Assembly (NCBI RefSeq): GCF_029210395.1
Contig: NZ_JARGDP010000001.1
Coordinates: forward strand, 109,200 to 173,199
Direction of reading: 5' to 3'
From: Petrocella sp. FN5
GTDB lineage: Bacteria > Bacillota > Clostridia > Lachnospirales > Vallitaleaceae
Length of the DNA: 64,000 nt
Positions 16,358-25,565 of the stretch are shown here, piece by piece; the first letter of the stretch is position 1; every line of letters begins with the position of its first letter. The translations under genes were made by a program, and so were the position numbers. The notes beneath the pieces are model-generated. The model was not told where the DNA came from and did not search any database. It was given only the letters and a program-made list of their open reading frames with translations.

Positions 16358-18508
16358 ATGAATGTAGATTTAAAAGATTGTCAATTATATGAAAACCGAG
16401 AGCTGTCATGGTTAAGCTTTAACAGAAGGGTACTTGAAGAGGCACAGAATCCGGAAAACCCACTTTTTGAGCGAATTAAGTTTCTCTCAATTGTGAGTTC
16501 CAACTTAGATGAGTTCTTTATGGTACGGGTAGCATCTTTAAAGGAACAGGTCAATGTAGGTTATGAAAAACCGGATTTCTCGGGTATGAATGCAAGCAAA
16601 CAGCTAGAAGCCATAACCGCCTATACTCATGAAATGGTTGAAGATAGGGGTAATCTATATAAAAGAGCCATCATACCGGGGTTGAAAAAAGTGGGTATCT
16701 ACTTTTTGTCTCCAAAAGAGCTGAATCAGGATCAGAACGATTATCTTGATGAATATTTTGAAGACTTCATCTATCCCGTATTAACGCCTATGGGTGTGGA
16801 TGCCAGTCGGCCTTTTCCTTTAATTTTGAATAAAAGTCTTAATGTAGCTGTGATCCTTAAAAAGGATGATGAAGAGGTCTTTGCCACAATACAAGTGCCT
16901 TCGGTGTTACCTAGATTTGTTACAGTTCCAAGTGGAAATAAAGAGGAAAAATCCTTCGTTTTACTTGAAGATATCATCATGAATAATATTGATAAGATTT
17001 TTGTGGGCTACCATGTTAAGTGTTCAAGTGCCTATAGATTAACCAGAAATTCGGACCTATCAATAGATGAAGAGGAAGCCCAGGACTTATTAATTGAAAT
17101 CGAAAAATCTATCAAAAAAAGAAAATGGGGTGAGGGGATAAGGCTTGAGGTTCAAAGCCATATAGACCCTAAACTTTTAAAAAAGTTGAAGAAATCTGTT
17201 GATATTCATTCCAAGGATATCTATTATATTATTGGCGCGGTTGATTTGACATTTTTAATGAAATTGTATGGTCTCAAAGGTTATGATCACCTTAAGTTTA
17301 GAGATTTTGATCCCTGTGAACCCAAAGATCTGTTAGGTGAAACAGACCTATTTGAAGCGATTCAAAAGAAGGATATTTTTCTTTCCCACCCTTTTGAAAA
17401 ATTCGATGCCGTCGTAGAGCTTATAACGTCTTCTGCAAAAGATGATAAGGTCCTGGCTATTAAACAGACGCTCTATAGAGTCAGTGGTCAATCGCCGATT
17501 ATTAAAGCATTAGCCGCAGCGGCTGAAGCAGGTAAACAAGTGACGGTGTTGGTGGAGTTGAAGGCTCGATTTGATGAAGAAAATAACATACAGTGGGCCA
17601 AAAGTCTTGAAAAATCTGGGTGCCATGTTATTTACGGACTTGTAGGGTTAAAAACACACAGTAAAGTCACATTGATTGTTAGAAGTGAGGCTTCCGGCAT
17701 AAGGCGTTATGTTCATCTAGGAACAGGAAATTATAATGATATAACAGCAAGATTCTATACGGATGTAGGTTTGCTAACTTGTAATGAAAAAATAGGTGCA
17801 GATGTATCTGCGATTTTTAATGCCATTTCGGGCTATTCAGACACACCCAAATTATTAAAAATAGCTATGGCACCGACAGGACTTAGAGGGAAGTTTGTTG
17901 ATCTGATTCACCGAGAAATACAACACGTCCTTCAAGGCAAAAAAGGAAAAATCATTGCAAAAATGAATTCATTATGTGATCAAGAAATAATTGAGGAACT
18001 TTATAAAGCTTCAATAGAAGGCGTTGAGATTGAATTAATCGTCAGAGGTGTATGTTCATTAATTCCGGGTATTGAAGGCATAAGTCATAACATTACGGTT
18101 CGAAGTATTATTGGAAAATATTTAGAGCATAGCCGAATTTACTACTTTGCAAATGATGAAAATGAAGAAATTTATCTTTCAAGTGCGGATCTAATGCCAA
18201 GAAACCTCGACCGCCGGGTAGAGTTGTTCTTTCCTGTTGAAGATGAGAACATTAAAGCCAGGGTAAAAACACTCCTAGAAATTCAGTTGATGGATGTAGT
18301 AAAAGGTAAAATTAAAGACAATAAATGTAGATACAACCGAATCGATCGCCGTGGTAAAATGGTTATAAATTCTCAAGAGTATTTTGAGGATGAAGCAATA
18401 AATAATGAAAAAGAATATGTTACAGAAATTGAAAGAGAGGTTTTTAGGCCCTTAAGTTCAGATGCTGTAGAAGCGTCATTTAGTTTCAGTCAAAAGGATA
18501 ACCCTTGA
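16358..18508 (+). CDS. ppk1: Polyphosphate kinase 1
   Basis: A 716-residue PPK1 that reversibly transfers the terminal phosphate of ATP onto inorganic polyphosphate. The N-terminal domain starts with the hallmark NRELSWLSFNRRVLEEA. The middle domains carry SSNLDEFFMVR and HPFEKFD. The PLD-like catalytic domains carry the phospho-accepting histidine H453 in VHLGTGNYN, LKTHSKVTLIVR before it, and YLEHSRIYYF after it. The length matches the family. It is co-transcribed with ppx. Its stop codon overlaps the -35 element of the argF promoter. Confidence 0.95.
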   Translation: MNVDLKDCQLYENRELSWLSFNRRVLEEAQNPENPLFERIKFLSIVSSNLDEFFMVRVASLKEQVNVGYEKPDFSGMNASKQLEAITAYTHEMVEDRGNLYKRAIIPGLKKVGIYFLSPKELNQDQNDYLDEYFEDFIYPVLTPMGVDASRPFPLILNKSLNVAVILKKDDEEVFATIQVPSVLPRFVTVPSGNKEEKSFVLLEDIIMNNIDKIFVGYHVKCSSAYRLTRNSDLSIDEEEAQDLLIEIEKSIKKRKWGEGIRLEVQSHIDPKLLKKLKKSVDIHSKDIYYIIGAVDLTFLMKLYGLKGYDHLKFRDFDPCEPKDLLGETDLFEAIQKKDIFLSHPFEKFDAVVELITSSAKDDKVLAIKQTLYRVSGQSPIIKALAAAAEAGKQVTVLVELKARFDEENNIQWAKSLEKSGCHVIYGLVGLKTHSKVTLIVRSEASGIRRYVHLGTGNYNDITARFYTDVGLLTCNEKIGADVSAIFNAISGYSDTPKLLKIAMAPTGLRGKFVDLIHREIQHVLQGKKGKIIAKMNSLCDQEIIEELYKASIEGVEIELIVRGVCSLIPGIEGISHNITVRSIIGKYLEHSRIYYFANDENEEIYLSSADLMPRNLDRRVELFFPVEDENIKARVKTLLEIQLMDVVKGKIKDNKCRYNRIDRRGKMVINSQEYFEDEAINNEKEYVTEIEREVFRPLSSDAVEASFSFSQKDNP

Positions 18509-18533
18509 CAGACAGTAAGAATTGATATATTAT
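18505..18533 (+). promoter_or_regulatory. Promoter of argF
   Basis: TTGACA (18505-18510), 17 bases, TATTAT (18528-18533). The -35 hexamer contains the ppk1 stop codon. Confidence 0.65.
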
Positions 18534-18573
18534 AAATATAAGTTTTTATGAATAATAATACAGAGGTGATGAT

Positions 18574-19509
18574 GTGGCAGTAAATTTAAAAGGTAGAAGT
18601 CTTCTGACATTGAAAGATTTTTCCAAAGCAGAACTTGAATACTTGCTTGAATTATCTAAGGACCTAAAGCAGAAGAAACGTATGGGAATTAAAGGAGAAT
18701 TGCTTGCCGGCAAGAACATAGCACTGATTTTTGAAAAGCCATCAACAAGAACAAGATGTGCCTTTACCGTAGGATGTGTTGATGAAGGTGGTCATCCTGA
18801 GTATCTAGGGAAAAATGATATTCAGCTAGGGCACAAAGAATCCGTAGAAGATACCGCTAGGGTTCTTGGCAGATTATTTGATGGCATACAGTTTCGAGGC
18901 TTTAAGCAAGACGTAGTTGAAAAATTAGCTAAGTACAGTGGTGTACCGGTATGGAACGGCTTGACAGATGATTACCATCCAACACAGATTCTGGCGGATT
19001 TATTAACCATAAAAGAACAGTTTGGTGAGTTGAAAGGCTTGAATTTTGTCTACATAGGCGATGGAAGAAACAATATGGGTAACAGTCTTATGATCGGAAT
19101 GACAAAGATGGGTATTAATTTCAAAGTCATTGCCCCTAAAAGTTTGTGGCCTCAACCGGACTTGATTAAGGTTTGTCAAGAATACGCCTTAGAATCAGGC
19201 GCTGAAATTGTGTGTACAGAAGAGATTACTCAAGTAAAAGGCGCAGATGTGATTTATACCGATGTTTGGGTATCCATGGGTGAAGAAGCAGAGGCAGAAG
19301 AAAGACTTGAATTATTAAAGCCTTATCAAGTCAACCAAGGATTACTGGAAATGACGTGCAAGTCTGAGACCATTGTGATGCACTGTTTGCCGGCTGTAAA
19401 GGGTTATGAAATTACAGAAGATGTTTTTGAAAAACATGCTCAAATTATTTTTGATGAGGCAGAAAACCGGATGCATACAATTAAAGCGGTTATGGTTGCA
19501 ACAGTATAG
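18574..19509 (+). CDS. argF: Ornithine carbamoyltransferase
   Basis: A 311-residue cytoplasmic enzyme forming citrulline from ornithine and carbamoyl phosphate, in arginine synthesis or, in reverse, the arginine deiminase path. Carbamoyl-phosphate binding is shown by S57-T-R-T-R61 (FEKPSTRTR), [12 protein letters not shown], and the HCLP motif at 270-273; ornithine binding is shown by the DVWVSMGEE loop. The start is GTG 18574, with GAGGTGATG upstream. It is monocistronic, with its own promoter and terminator and no arg genes around it, so the sequence cannot tell anabolic from catabolic use. Confidence 0.94.
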   Translation: MAVNLKGRSLLTLKDFSKAELEYLLELSKDLKQKKRMGIKGELLAGKNIALIFEKPSTRTRCAFTVGCVDEGGHPEYLGKNDIQLGHKESVEDTARVLGRLFDGIQFRGFKQDVVEKLAKYSGVPVWNGLTDDYHPTQILADLLTIKEQFGELKGLNFVYIGDGRNNMGNSLMIGMTKMGINFKVIAPKSLWPQPDLIKVCQEYALESGAEIVCTEEITQVKGADVIYTDVWVSMGEEAEAEERLELLKPYQVNQGLLEMTCKSETIVMHCLPAVKGYEITEDVFEKHAQIIFDEAENRMHTIKAVMVATV

Positions 19510-19534
19510 ACAAAGCAGGAAGCAAAATAATTTA

Positions 19535-19570
19535 CTAAAGCCAGTCGAAAATCTTTCGTCTGGCTTTAGT
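19535..19570. terminator. Bidirectional terminator between argF and the SDR gene
   Basis: CTAAAGCCAGTCGAAA and TTTCGTCTGGCTTTAG pair almost perfectly around a short ATC loop, serving both convergent genes. Confidence 0.85.
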
Positions 19571-19587
19571 ATTGCCCATATAGCAGA

Positions 19588-20322
19588 TTATAGACCCCCA
19601 TCAACGGTGATGATTTGTCCGGTAATATAGGCGGAAGCATCAGAGGCGAGAAATAATACCATATTGGCAATATCTTGAGGTGTACCCATACGTCCAAGAC
19701 CAATATCTGAAATGAGGTTTTCTTTTTCAGAAGAGGATAGCCATGCATTCATTGGTGTGTCAATCACACCACAAGCAATAGCATTTACACGGATATTTGA
19801 AGGTGCCAGTTCTTTGGCTAATGCTTTGGTGAAGGTGTTAACGCCCCCTTTTGAAGCGGAATAGGCTACTTCACAGGAGGCACCAGAAGCACCCCAAATA
19901 GAAGAGATATTAAGAATCACCCCCTTTTTTTTGGCAACCATCATGGGTATAGAAAATTTACTGGTATGGAATAAACCGGAAAGATTTGTATTAAGAATAT
20001 GGTGCCATGTTTCGAGGGACATATCTGTCAATAAGCCCACATAAGAACAAGCGGCATTGTTAACCATTAGATCTAGATGATCTGTATAATCTGCGATACG
20101 CTCAAAAAGTCTTTGGGTATCTTCATACGAGCTAACATCCGAGGCTATCCACAGACAGCGTACACCAAGCTTTTCAATTTTCAGGGCGACATTTTCTAAG
20201 GCAAGTTGACTTTTACTGGAAGTTATAATCAAATCATAACCGTTTTTTGCTAAGGTTATAGCAATGGCTTCTCCAATACCCCTTGAGGCTCCGGTGACGA
20301 ATGCTACAGGGTTATTAATCAT
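19588..20322 (-). CDS. Short-chain dehydrogenase/reductase (FabG-like)
   Basis: A 244-residue classical SDR: TGASRGIGEA cofactor loop (residues 10-19), NNAA (88-91), catalytic S141 in ILNISSIWG, Y154 and K158 in YSASKGG, and a PG-like NAIACGVIDTPM segment after the active site. The C-terminus AYITGQIITVDGG is typical of FabG-type 3-oxoacyl-ACP reductases. Ser/Ser-Lys around residue 36 suggests NADPH preference. It stands alone rather than in a fab cluster, so its substrate is uncertain; some isolated copies reduce other oxo compounds. It is convergent with argF, sharing a terminator. Confidence 0.88.
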   Translation of the reverse strand: MINNPVAFVTGASRGIGEAIAITLAKNGYDLIITSSKSQLALENVALKIEKLGVRCLWIASDVSSYEDTQRLFERIADYTDHLDLMVNNAACSYVGLLTDMSLETWHHILNTNLSGLFHTSKFSIPMMVAKKKGVILNISSIWGASGASCEVAYSASKGGVNTFTKALAKELAPSNIRVNAIACGVIDTPMNAWLSSSEKENLISDIGLGRMGTPQDIANMVLFLASDASAYITGQIITVDGGL

Positions 20323-20468
20323 TTTGACACCTTCTTTCTTTAAAAAATTGACTAACTATACTATACAAGAATTCAGGAATATATCCAACCTTTAAATAAG
20401 TGTTACAAAGCTTTTATTTTGTGAAAAATATGTTATTATATAGGAAGTGAAGATGGAGGGTAACATGA

Positions 20469-21491
20469 ATGGATAAATTTTCGAACCATATGGGCTTATT
20501 GTTGGGCATAACTTTGGGTATTATAGCTATGTCCTTTATTGCTGTTATAGAAATGAAGGGTGAAGAAAGAATTGCTGAGGAACAAGCAAGAATAGAGTTA
20601 GAAGCTCAAAAGATGAGGGATCAAGACCAATTAGATGCTGAACGGGAAGCAGAAGAAGCAGAAAATACCATACCGGAATCGATTAACGGCCTTTTTATTG
20701 GCTTTGACACATCCGGTGGTTTGACAGATGTTCTTATGGTTGGTCACATTGACCCGAAGGAGAATAAGGTACAGCTTATTTCCATACCTAGAGACTTAGA
20801 AATCTACTTTGATGAAGAGCCTTTCAAAACCATCAAAAAAAACAATCCCAAAAACAGGATAATCCATGCTAAGCTCACCGAAATATATTCCCTAATAGGA
20901 TGGGATGAGAGAGCTCTTGAAGATATACGGCTGATTGTTGAAGGTATAACAGGTTTAAAGATTGATTATATTATGACCATTGATTCATCAGGTTTACGTG
21001 AAGTGGTGGATGCAGTAGGTGGTGTTGAATTTGATGTGCCCCAAAGAATGTATTATTCAGACCCTGTACAAGATTTGTATATAGATTTACAACCTGGACC
21101 CCAACTGCTGGATGGGGATAAAGCCGAGCAACTGGTTAGGTACCGTAAGTACAGAATGGGTGATTTGCAAAGAATTCAAGTCCAGCAAGCTTTCATTGCT
21201 GCTATGGTGGATCAAGTTTTAGGTTCTGGAGATTTCAATCAGATTAGCCAGTTGATTTCAAAAGGGTATAAGTATATTGATACGGATTTTGGCATGGTTG
21301 TTATGTTAAAGTACGCCGAATTTTTTTTCAATCTAGAGTTAGAACATGTGTTGTCACCGGAGAACATGATGACCATACCTTCATACGGAGAGATGGTCGA
21401 TGAAAGATGGTTTCAGTACTATGATTTAGAAGAAGCAAGAGAAGCTGTAGATGCACTGATTCATAATTCAACAACCGCAGATGATTTATAA
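20469..21491 (+). CDS. LytR-CpsA-Psr (LCP) family protein, short form
   Basis: A 340-residue membrane-anchored enzyme of the family that transfers teichoic acid or other glycopolymers from lipid carrier to peptidoglycan. An N-terminal membrane helix (about residues 8-26) is followed by a charged, Glu-rich stalk (30-65), then the LCP domain with SIPRDLEIYF (pyrophosphate-binding Arg), the DYIMTIDSSGLREVVDAVGG core and EQLVRYRKYRMGDLQR. No LytR_C domain follows. GGAGGG lies eight bases before ATG 20469; an upstream out-of-frame ATG at 20465 gives only three codons. A second LCP gene follows after 151 bases. Confidence 0.9.
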   Translation: MDKFSNHMGLLLGITLGIIAMSFIAVIEMKGEERIAEEQARIELEAQKMRDQDQLDAEREAEEAENTIPESINGLFIGFDTSGGLTDVLMVGHIDPKENKVQLISIPRDLEIYFDEEPFKTIKKNNPKNRIIHAKLTEIYSLIGWDERALEDIRLIVEGITGLKIDYIMTIDSSGLREVVDAVGGVEFDVPQRMYYSDPVQDLYIDLQPGPQLLDGDKAEQLVRYRKYRMGDLQRIQVQQAFIAAMVDQVLGSGDFNQISQLISKGYKYIDTDFGMVVMLKYAEFFFNLELEHVLSPENMMTIPSYGEMVDERWFQYYDLEEAREAVDALIHNSTTADDL

Positions 21492-21642
21492 GTGTTTGAC
21501 CAGCTAGCTAGCCTAATCCATCATTAAGAAACGAGACAAGTGGAAAGTAGAGTTCATAGATTTTAATTTGAATAAGCTAAGGATTAATGGTATAAAAAGA
21601 GTTCATAAGGATGTATAAAGATCGTATATAGGAGGCTTCATT

Positions 21643-22971
21643 GTGTCGAAAAAAAAGCAAAAAAAACAGTTGGTCAATAAATTCATACAAATATTTTTAT
21701 CTACCTTTGCGCTGCTCATGGCAGTCGTCGGTATTGGTACAGTAATTTATGTTGTTGTTATGGGTAATAGTATTGGAGGTATGTTAGATTTATCTAAATA
21801 TAATTTAACAGAGTATGGGGCTGCAAATGCGGCTGATCCCGATGGAAAAGATATTTTCGGTGACAAAAAATTGACCACTTTTGCTGTTTTTGGAGTGGAT
21901 GAAGATAGCTATCGGACAGATGTAACTATGGTTGTATTTTTTCATCATGAAAGTGGTAAAGTAGACATACTTTCGGTTCCGAGAGACACAAGGATTAAAA
22001 TACCTGATGATATGTACAGTAAAATCAAAGAACGAAGAAATGATGTGAACCAGGTTGTCAAAATCAATGCCATACCAGCTTATGTGAATGAAAATCGAAA
22101 TGAGGCATCTGTAGAAGTTCTTGAGAGTAACCTTGGTATTCCTATTGATTATTATGTGAACATCAAATTAGATGTATTTAGGTATATCGTTGACACGATT
22201 GGTGAAATCAAGATAGACATACCCATGGATATGAAATACAGTGACCCATTGCAGAATTTATACATTAATTTAAAAAAGGGTGAACAATATATTAACGGTG
22301 CACAAGCCGAACAATTGGTCAGATTTAGATCAGGTTATGCCAGTGCTGATGTAGGCCGTGTTGAGATGCAACAAGTATTTATGAAAGCTTTTGTAGAACA
22401 GTTGCTGAATACAAAAAATAGACTGAATATGGTGAATGTGGTCGGTGCTGTTTTGGTTAAGGTGGATACTAATTTTGAGCAAGCAGTGGATTATTTAATA
22501 TTCCTTGATCGAATCAAGCCGGAGAACTTTGTTATGCACATGTTGCCAAGAGACCCTAGTGATAAGGGTGGTTCTTACTATATCTATGATTATGATGCAA
22601 CTAAAGAACTCTTGGATAAAATCATCAATGAACCATATCTAGCTTCAGACAGTATTGATGAAGCTGTTATAGATGTGTCACCGGAGGAGATTATTGATAT
22701 AAAAACCTTGACCATATCTGTGCAAAATGGTACTAATATTAAAGGGCTTGCAGGTAAAACAAGAGATAAATTAAAGGAACAAGGCTATGATCCTATTGAA
22801 GCTGTAGATTATGAAAATAAGCCCGTAGAAAAGACAAAAATATATGTCCCCATATCTGAGGCATATACAGAAATAAAAACATTTTTTAAGGATTCTGAAA
22901 TGATTATTCAACCGGAATTGATGAATCAGACGCATCAGATTATCATAGTTCTAGGAAATACAGAAGAATAA
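21643..22971 (+). CDS. LytR-CpsA-Psr family protein with LytR_C domain
   Basis: A 442-residue LCP enzyme. A membrane helix at about residues 15-38 is followed by the LCP domain: FAVFGVDEDSYRTDVTMVV, SVPRDTRIKI with the conserved Arg pair, YYVNIKLDVFRYIVDTIG, and EQLVRFRSGYASADVGR. A C-terminal LytR_C domain follows (about 350-435, LTISVQNGTNIKGLAGKTRD). GTG 21643 follows AGGAGG by seven bases. It begins an apparent four-gene run (secreted protein, TagA/WecG glycosyltransferase, YitT) with short or overlapping gaps, consistent with assembly of a wall-linked glycopolymer. Confidence 0.92.
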   Translation: MSKKKQKKQLVNKFIQIFLSTFALLMAVVGIGTVIYVVVMGNSIGGMLDLSKYNLTEYGAANAADPDGKDIFGDKKLTTFAVFGVDEDSYRTDVTMVVFFHHESGKVDILSVPRDTRIKIPDDMYSKIKERRNDVNQVVKINAIPAYVNENRNEASVEVLESNLGIPIDYYVNIKLDVFRYIVDTIGEIKIDIPMDMKYSDPLQNLYINLKKGEQYINGAQAEQLVRFRSGYASADVGRVEMQQVFMKAFVEQLLNTKNRLNMVNVVGAVLVKVDTNFEQAVDYLIFLDRIKPENFVMHMLPRDPSDKGGSYYIYDYDATKELLDKIINEPYLASDSIDEAVIDVSPEEIIDIKTLTISVQNGTNIKGLAGKTRDKLKEQGYDPIEAVDYENKPVEKTKIYVPISEAYTEIKTFFKDSEMIIQPELMNQTHQIIIVLGNTEE

Positions 22972-22989
22972 AGAATGAGGTGGCTTAAG

Positions 22990-23529
22990 ATGAAGAAAAA
23001 AATAAGTATTATAATTGGTTTGTTATGTATGGTCATTATGGTCACTTGGATTGTTGGTATCAGTACGGAAGCAGGATCTACAGAACCGGGTACGGTAAAT
23101 GACCCATTAGTAACAAAATCTTATGTGGACCAAAAAAGCAATGAAATCATGACAACCCTATTGGCTAAAATTAACCCAACTGGGTCAACAGATGAATCAG
23201 AAAAAATAGATATGAAGGCCGTCTATGCTTACATAGATCAACAGATTGCCGGCCAGTCAGGCAACAGTTTTATTGTTGTGGAGGCCGAAGTAGGGGATAC
23301 GATTTTGTGTGGTGGCGGAACAGAGCTTATTTTACGAGCGGGAAAAGCAACAGTTATTCAAGGCGAAAATGGCGATGGGTTGGCGGATCTGACACAAGGC
23401 GTCGACCTTAAGGGGGGAGCTTTTGTACCTATGCAGCATCATCTCTTAATCTCCAGAGATGATGGAAGAGGTATAAAGATTACTGAAAAAGCCTTTGTTA
23501 TGATTAAGGGGGCGTACACATTAAAATGA
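22990..23529 (+). CDS. Secreted or membrane-anchored protein of unknown function
   Basis: A 179-residue protein with an N-terminal signal or anchor helix (residues 4-24, KKISIIIGLLCMVIMVTWIV) followed by a Ser/Thr/Gly linker and a compact C-terminal region (about 95-179) rich in Gly and beta-like segments (EVGDTILCGGGTELILRAGKA, LKGGAFVPMQHHLLISRDDG). ATG 22990 is chosen since AGGTGG lies six bases before it; an ATG at 22975 has none. The stop overlaps the next gene by four bases. The context, between an LCP ligase and a TagA/WecG transferase, suggests a cell-envelope role. No family is recognised with certainty. Confidence 0.7.
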   Translation: MKKKISIIIGLLCMVIMVTWIVGISTEAGSTEPGTVNDPLVTKSYVDQKSNEIMTTLLAKINPTGSTDESEKIDMKAVYAYIDQQIAGQSGNSFIVVEAEVGDTILCGGGTELILRAGKATVIQGENGDGLADLTQGVDLKGGAFVPMQHHLLISRDDGRGIKITEKAFVMIKGAYTLK

Positions 23530-24263
23530 TAGCAAATAGAAGGACCATAAATATATTAGGTACGAAGTTTCATCATGTCACAAGATCAGAAGCTGCAGCC
23601 TTCATTGTAAAATGTTTACAAGAACGGAAGAAAGCTTCTGTTTTTACGCCAAATCCAGAAATTGTTATGGAGGCCTATCATGACACTAAGCTACAAGCCG
23701 TACTTAATGATAGTGAACTAGTAGTTCCGGATGGTATAGGTGTTGTCATTGCTTCGAAAATACTAGGTCAACCATTACCGGAAAGAGTGGCAGGCTATGA
23801 TTTGGTTCAAGAGGTTTTCAGACAGATTGAAAATAAAGAAGTAAGCGTATATTTTTTAGGTGCCGGTCAAGGCGTAGCTGAACTGGCTAAGGAAAAAATG
23901 CTGGATAAATATTCCAACTTAAAGATTGTAGGTGTACACAATGGATTCTTTGATCACGATCAGGATATAGTTGAGCGTATCAATGCTACAGACCCGGATT
24001 TTCTTCTCGTTGGACTTGGTGCGCCAAAGCAAGAATACTGGATAAAAAACAATAGAGATAGATTAAAAGCAAATGTGCTAATGGGGGTTGGAGGATCTTT
24101 TGATGGTATGTCAGGGAAGGTTAGGCGGGCGCCGAAGCTTTTCATAAAACTAGGATTGGAATGGTTCTACCGTTTGATCACACAACCCACGCGTGCTAAA
24201 AGAATGCTTAAACTCCCCATATTTATGTTTAAGGTTATAGTCGAAGGTAAAAAATACCTATAG
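23526..24263 (+). CDS. tagA: WecG/TagA/CpsF-family glycosyltransferase
   Basis: A 245-residue membrane-associated enzyme that adds an N-acetylmannosamine-type sugar to an undecaprenyl-PP-linked sugar, an early step in making wall teichoic acid or a related polymer. Family signatures are TPNPEIVMEA, VPDGIGVVIASKIL, FLGAGQGVAELA, VGLGAPKQEYWI and GVGGSFDGMSG, followed by the basic C-terminal segment around LGLEWFYRLITQP that contacts the membrane. ATG 23526 overlaps the upstream stop by four bases. The two LCP ligases upstream would attach the final polymer to peptidoglycan. Confidence 0.92.
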   Translation: MIANRRTINILGTKFHHVTRSEAAAFIVKCLQERKKASVFTPNPEIVMEAYHDTKLQAVLNDSELVVPDGIGVVIASKILGQPLPERVAGYDLVQEVFRQIENKEVSVYFLGAGQGVAELAKEKMLDKYSNLKIVGVHNGFFDHDQDIVERINATDPDFLLVGLGAPKQEYWIKNNRDRLKANVLMGVGGSFDGMSGKVRRAPKLFIKLGLEWFYRLITQPTRAKRMLKLPIFMFKVIVEGKKYL

Positions 24264-24270
24264 GAGACGG

Positions 24271-25155
24271 ATGATGGAATTAATTAGAACACGAAAAGCT
24301 TGGGTGGATTATCTGTATATCATCGTTGGTGTGACCATATTGGCCATTGCAATTAATGCTTTTTTTGAGCCCTTAGATATGGTCACAGGAGGTGTAACAG
24401 GTATAGCTATTATTGTTAAAGGATTAACTTTAGATATAGTAAAAGAGGGTATACCTCTTTGGTTGACCAACATGGTCATCAATATACCTTTATTTATTAT
24501 GGCGATTATTGTCAAAGGCAAGGATTTTGGTAGACGGAGTCTATTTGCAACCTTTTTTTTATCCTTTGCTCTTTTTTATACACAGTGGGTACCGGTTTTG
24601 ACGAAAGACATTCTTCTTGCTAGTATCTTCGGCGGCGTATTAGCGGGTGTTGGTTTAGGCTTGGTTTTTTCGGCTTTTTCAACTACAGGAGGTACAGATC
24701 TTGCTGCCAGTCTAATCCAACATGTCATTAAGCATATATCGGTGGCTAGAATCATGATGATTTTGGATTCAATCATTATTTTTTCAGGTGTTCTACTTTT
24801 TGGAGCGGAAGCAACATTGTATGCGGTGATTTCGGTTTTTATTTCTGTGAAAGTTATTGATGCCATTTTAGATGGGTTGCATTTTTCAAAAGCTGCATTC
24901 ATCATTTCAGATCATCATAAAACCATAGCTGAAAACATAATGTCGGAACTTGACCGAGGTGTAACCGGCTTAACGGGAGAAGGTATGTTTACAGCTTCAG
25001 CTAAGCATGTACTTTTTTGCGTTGTTTCGAAAAGACAAATCGTCAAGCTAAAAGAAATTGTTAAAATATCAGACCCAAGAGCATTTGTTATTGTAACAGA
25101 TGTTCGAGAAGTACTTGGAGAAGGGTTTAAAGAGTATGAGCATTATGAGTTTTAG
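24271..25155 (+). CDS. yitT: YitT-family membrane protein (DUF161/DUF2179)
   Basis: A 294-residue protein with about five to six membrane helices (residues 14-180), including the family motif PLDMVTGGVTGIAII and the second repeat FSAFSTTGGTDLAASLI, and a C-terminal soluble DUF2179 domain (about 225-285, RGVTGLTGEGMFT and DPRAFVIVTDVREVLGEGF). Such proteins are widespread in Firmicutes; transport of an organic or sulfur compound has been suggested but no general function is established. GGAGACGG precedes the start; ATG 24271 and ATG 24274 are both possible. It closes the envelope gene run. Confidence 0.88.
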   Translation: MMELIRTRKAWVDYLYIIVGVTILAIAINAFFEPLDMVTGGVTGIAIIVKGLTLDIVKEGIPLWLTNMVINIPLFIMAIIVKGKDFGRRSLFATFFLSFALFYTQWVPVLTKDILLASIFGGVLAGVGLGLVFSAFSTTGGTDLAASLIQHVIKHISVARIMMILDSIIIFSGVLLFGAEATLYAVISVFISVKVIDAILDGLHFSKAAFIISDHHKTIAENIMSELDRGVTGLTGEGMFTASAKHVLFCVVSKRQIVKLKEIVKISDPRAFVIVTDVREVLGEGFKEYEHYEF

Positions 25156-25264
25156 AAGATTTACTATAGAAACCCGACTTTCTTCCTTGAAAAATGGGCA
25201 TTATGTTAAGAAATATGTAAATGGTAAAAAAATTAAAATCAAATCGAAGAGTTCAGCTTCATAA
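25145..25264 (+). CDS. Possible 39-residue basic peptide
   Basis: An open frame begins at ATG 25145, overlapping the last 11 bases of yitT in another frame, and ends at TAA 25262. The predicted peptide is strongly basic toward its end (HYVKKYVNGKKIKIKSKSS) and has no membrane helix. The ribosome site is weak (AAAGAGT upstream), and no relative is recognised. It may simply be chance coding potential, or the end of a decayed gene. Confidence 0.22.
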   Translation: MSFRRFTIETRLSSLKNGHYVKKYVNGKKIKIKSKSSAS

Positions 25265-25565
25265 GTTGTCGAAAAAAGCAAGCCAACTTCGGTGAAGATG
25301 CCTATAGACGGCATAGAATAATGATAAAGCTGTTATAAAATTTCGTTATAATCTCTATAAATAATCGAAGGATGTGTTCAATAATACATGAAAGAATAAG
25401 CCGTATGCAATATGAACAAATTGTGTCTAGGCCTTTTGTTGAATTAACCAGTGGTTTTAAGCAATTAGATATAGTATAGTTATTTTCATGAGTAACAGCA
25501 GTATCTAACAGTTGCAAAATAATGCACTTATAATCACAACTATTCGCAAGGGGGCACGCGTAATT
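25265..25565. other. Gene-free spacer before the msmX-like gene
   Basis: About 300 bases with no credible reading frame. Two short hairpins are visible at its start (ACTTCGGTGAAG at about 25287-25298; ATGCC/GGCAT at about 25299-25315), and several TATAAT-like hexamers (25347-25352, 25530-25535) but none with a well-spaced -35. I cannot assign a known RNA family. Confidence 0.4.

Noticed and set aside
25262..25320. Possible c-di-GMP (GEMM) riboswitch: GTCGAAAAAAGCAAGCC followed by hairpins
   Set aside because: The start is reminiscent, but the conserved ACGCAAAGCC block and the second stem with its receptor are missing.
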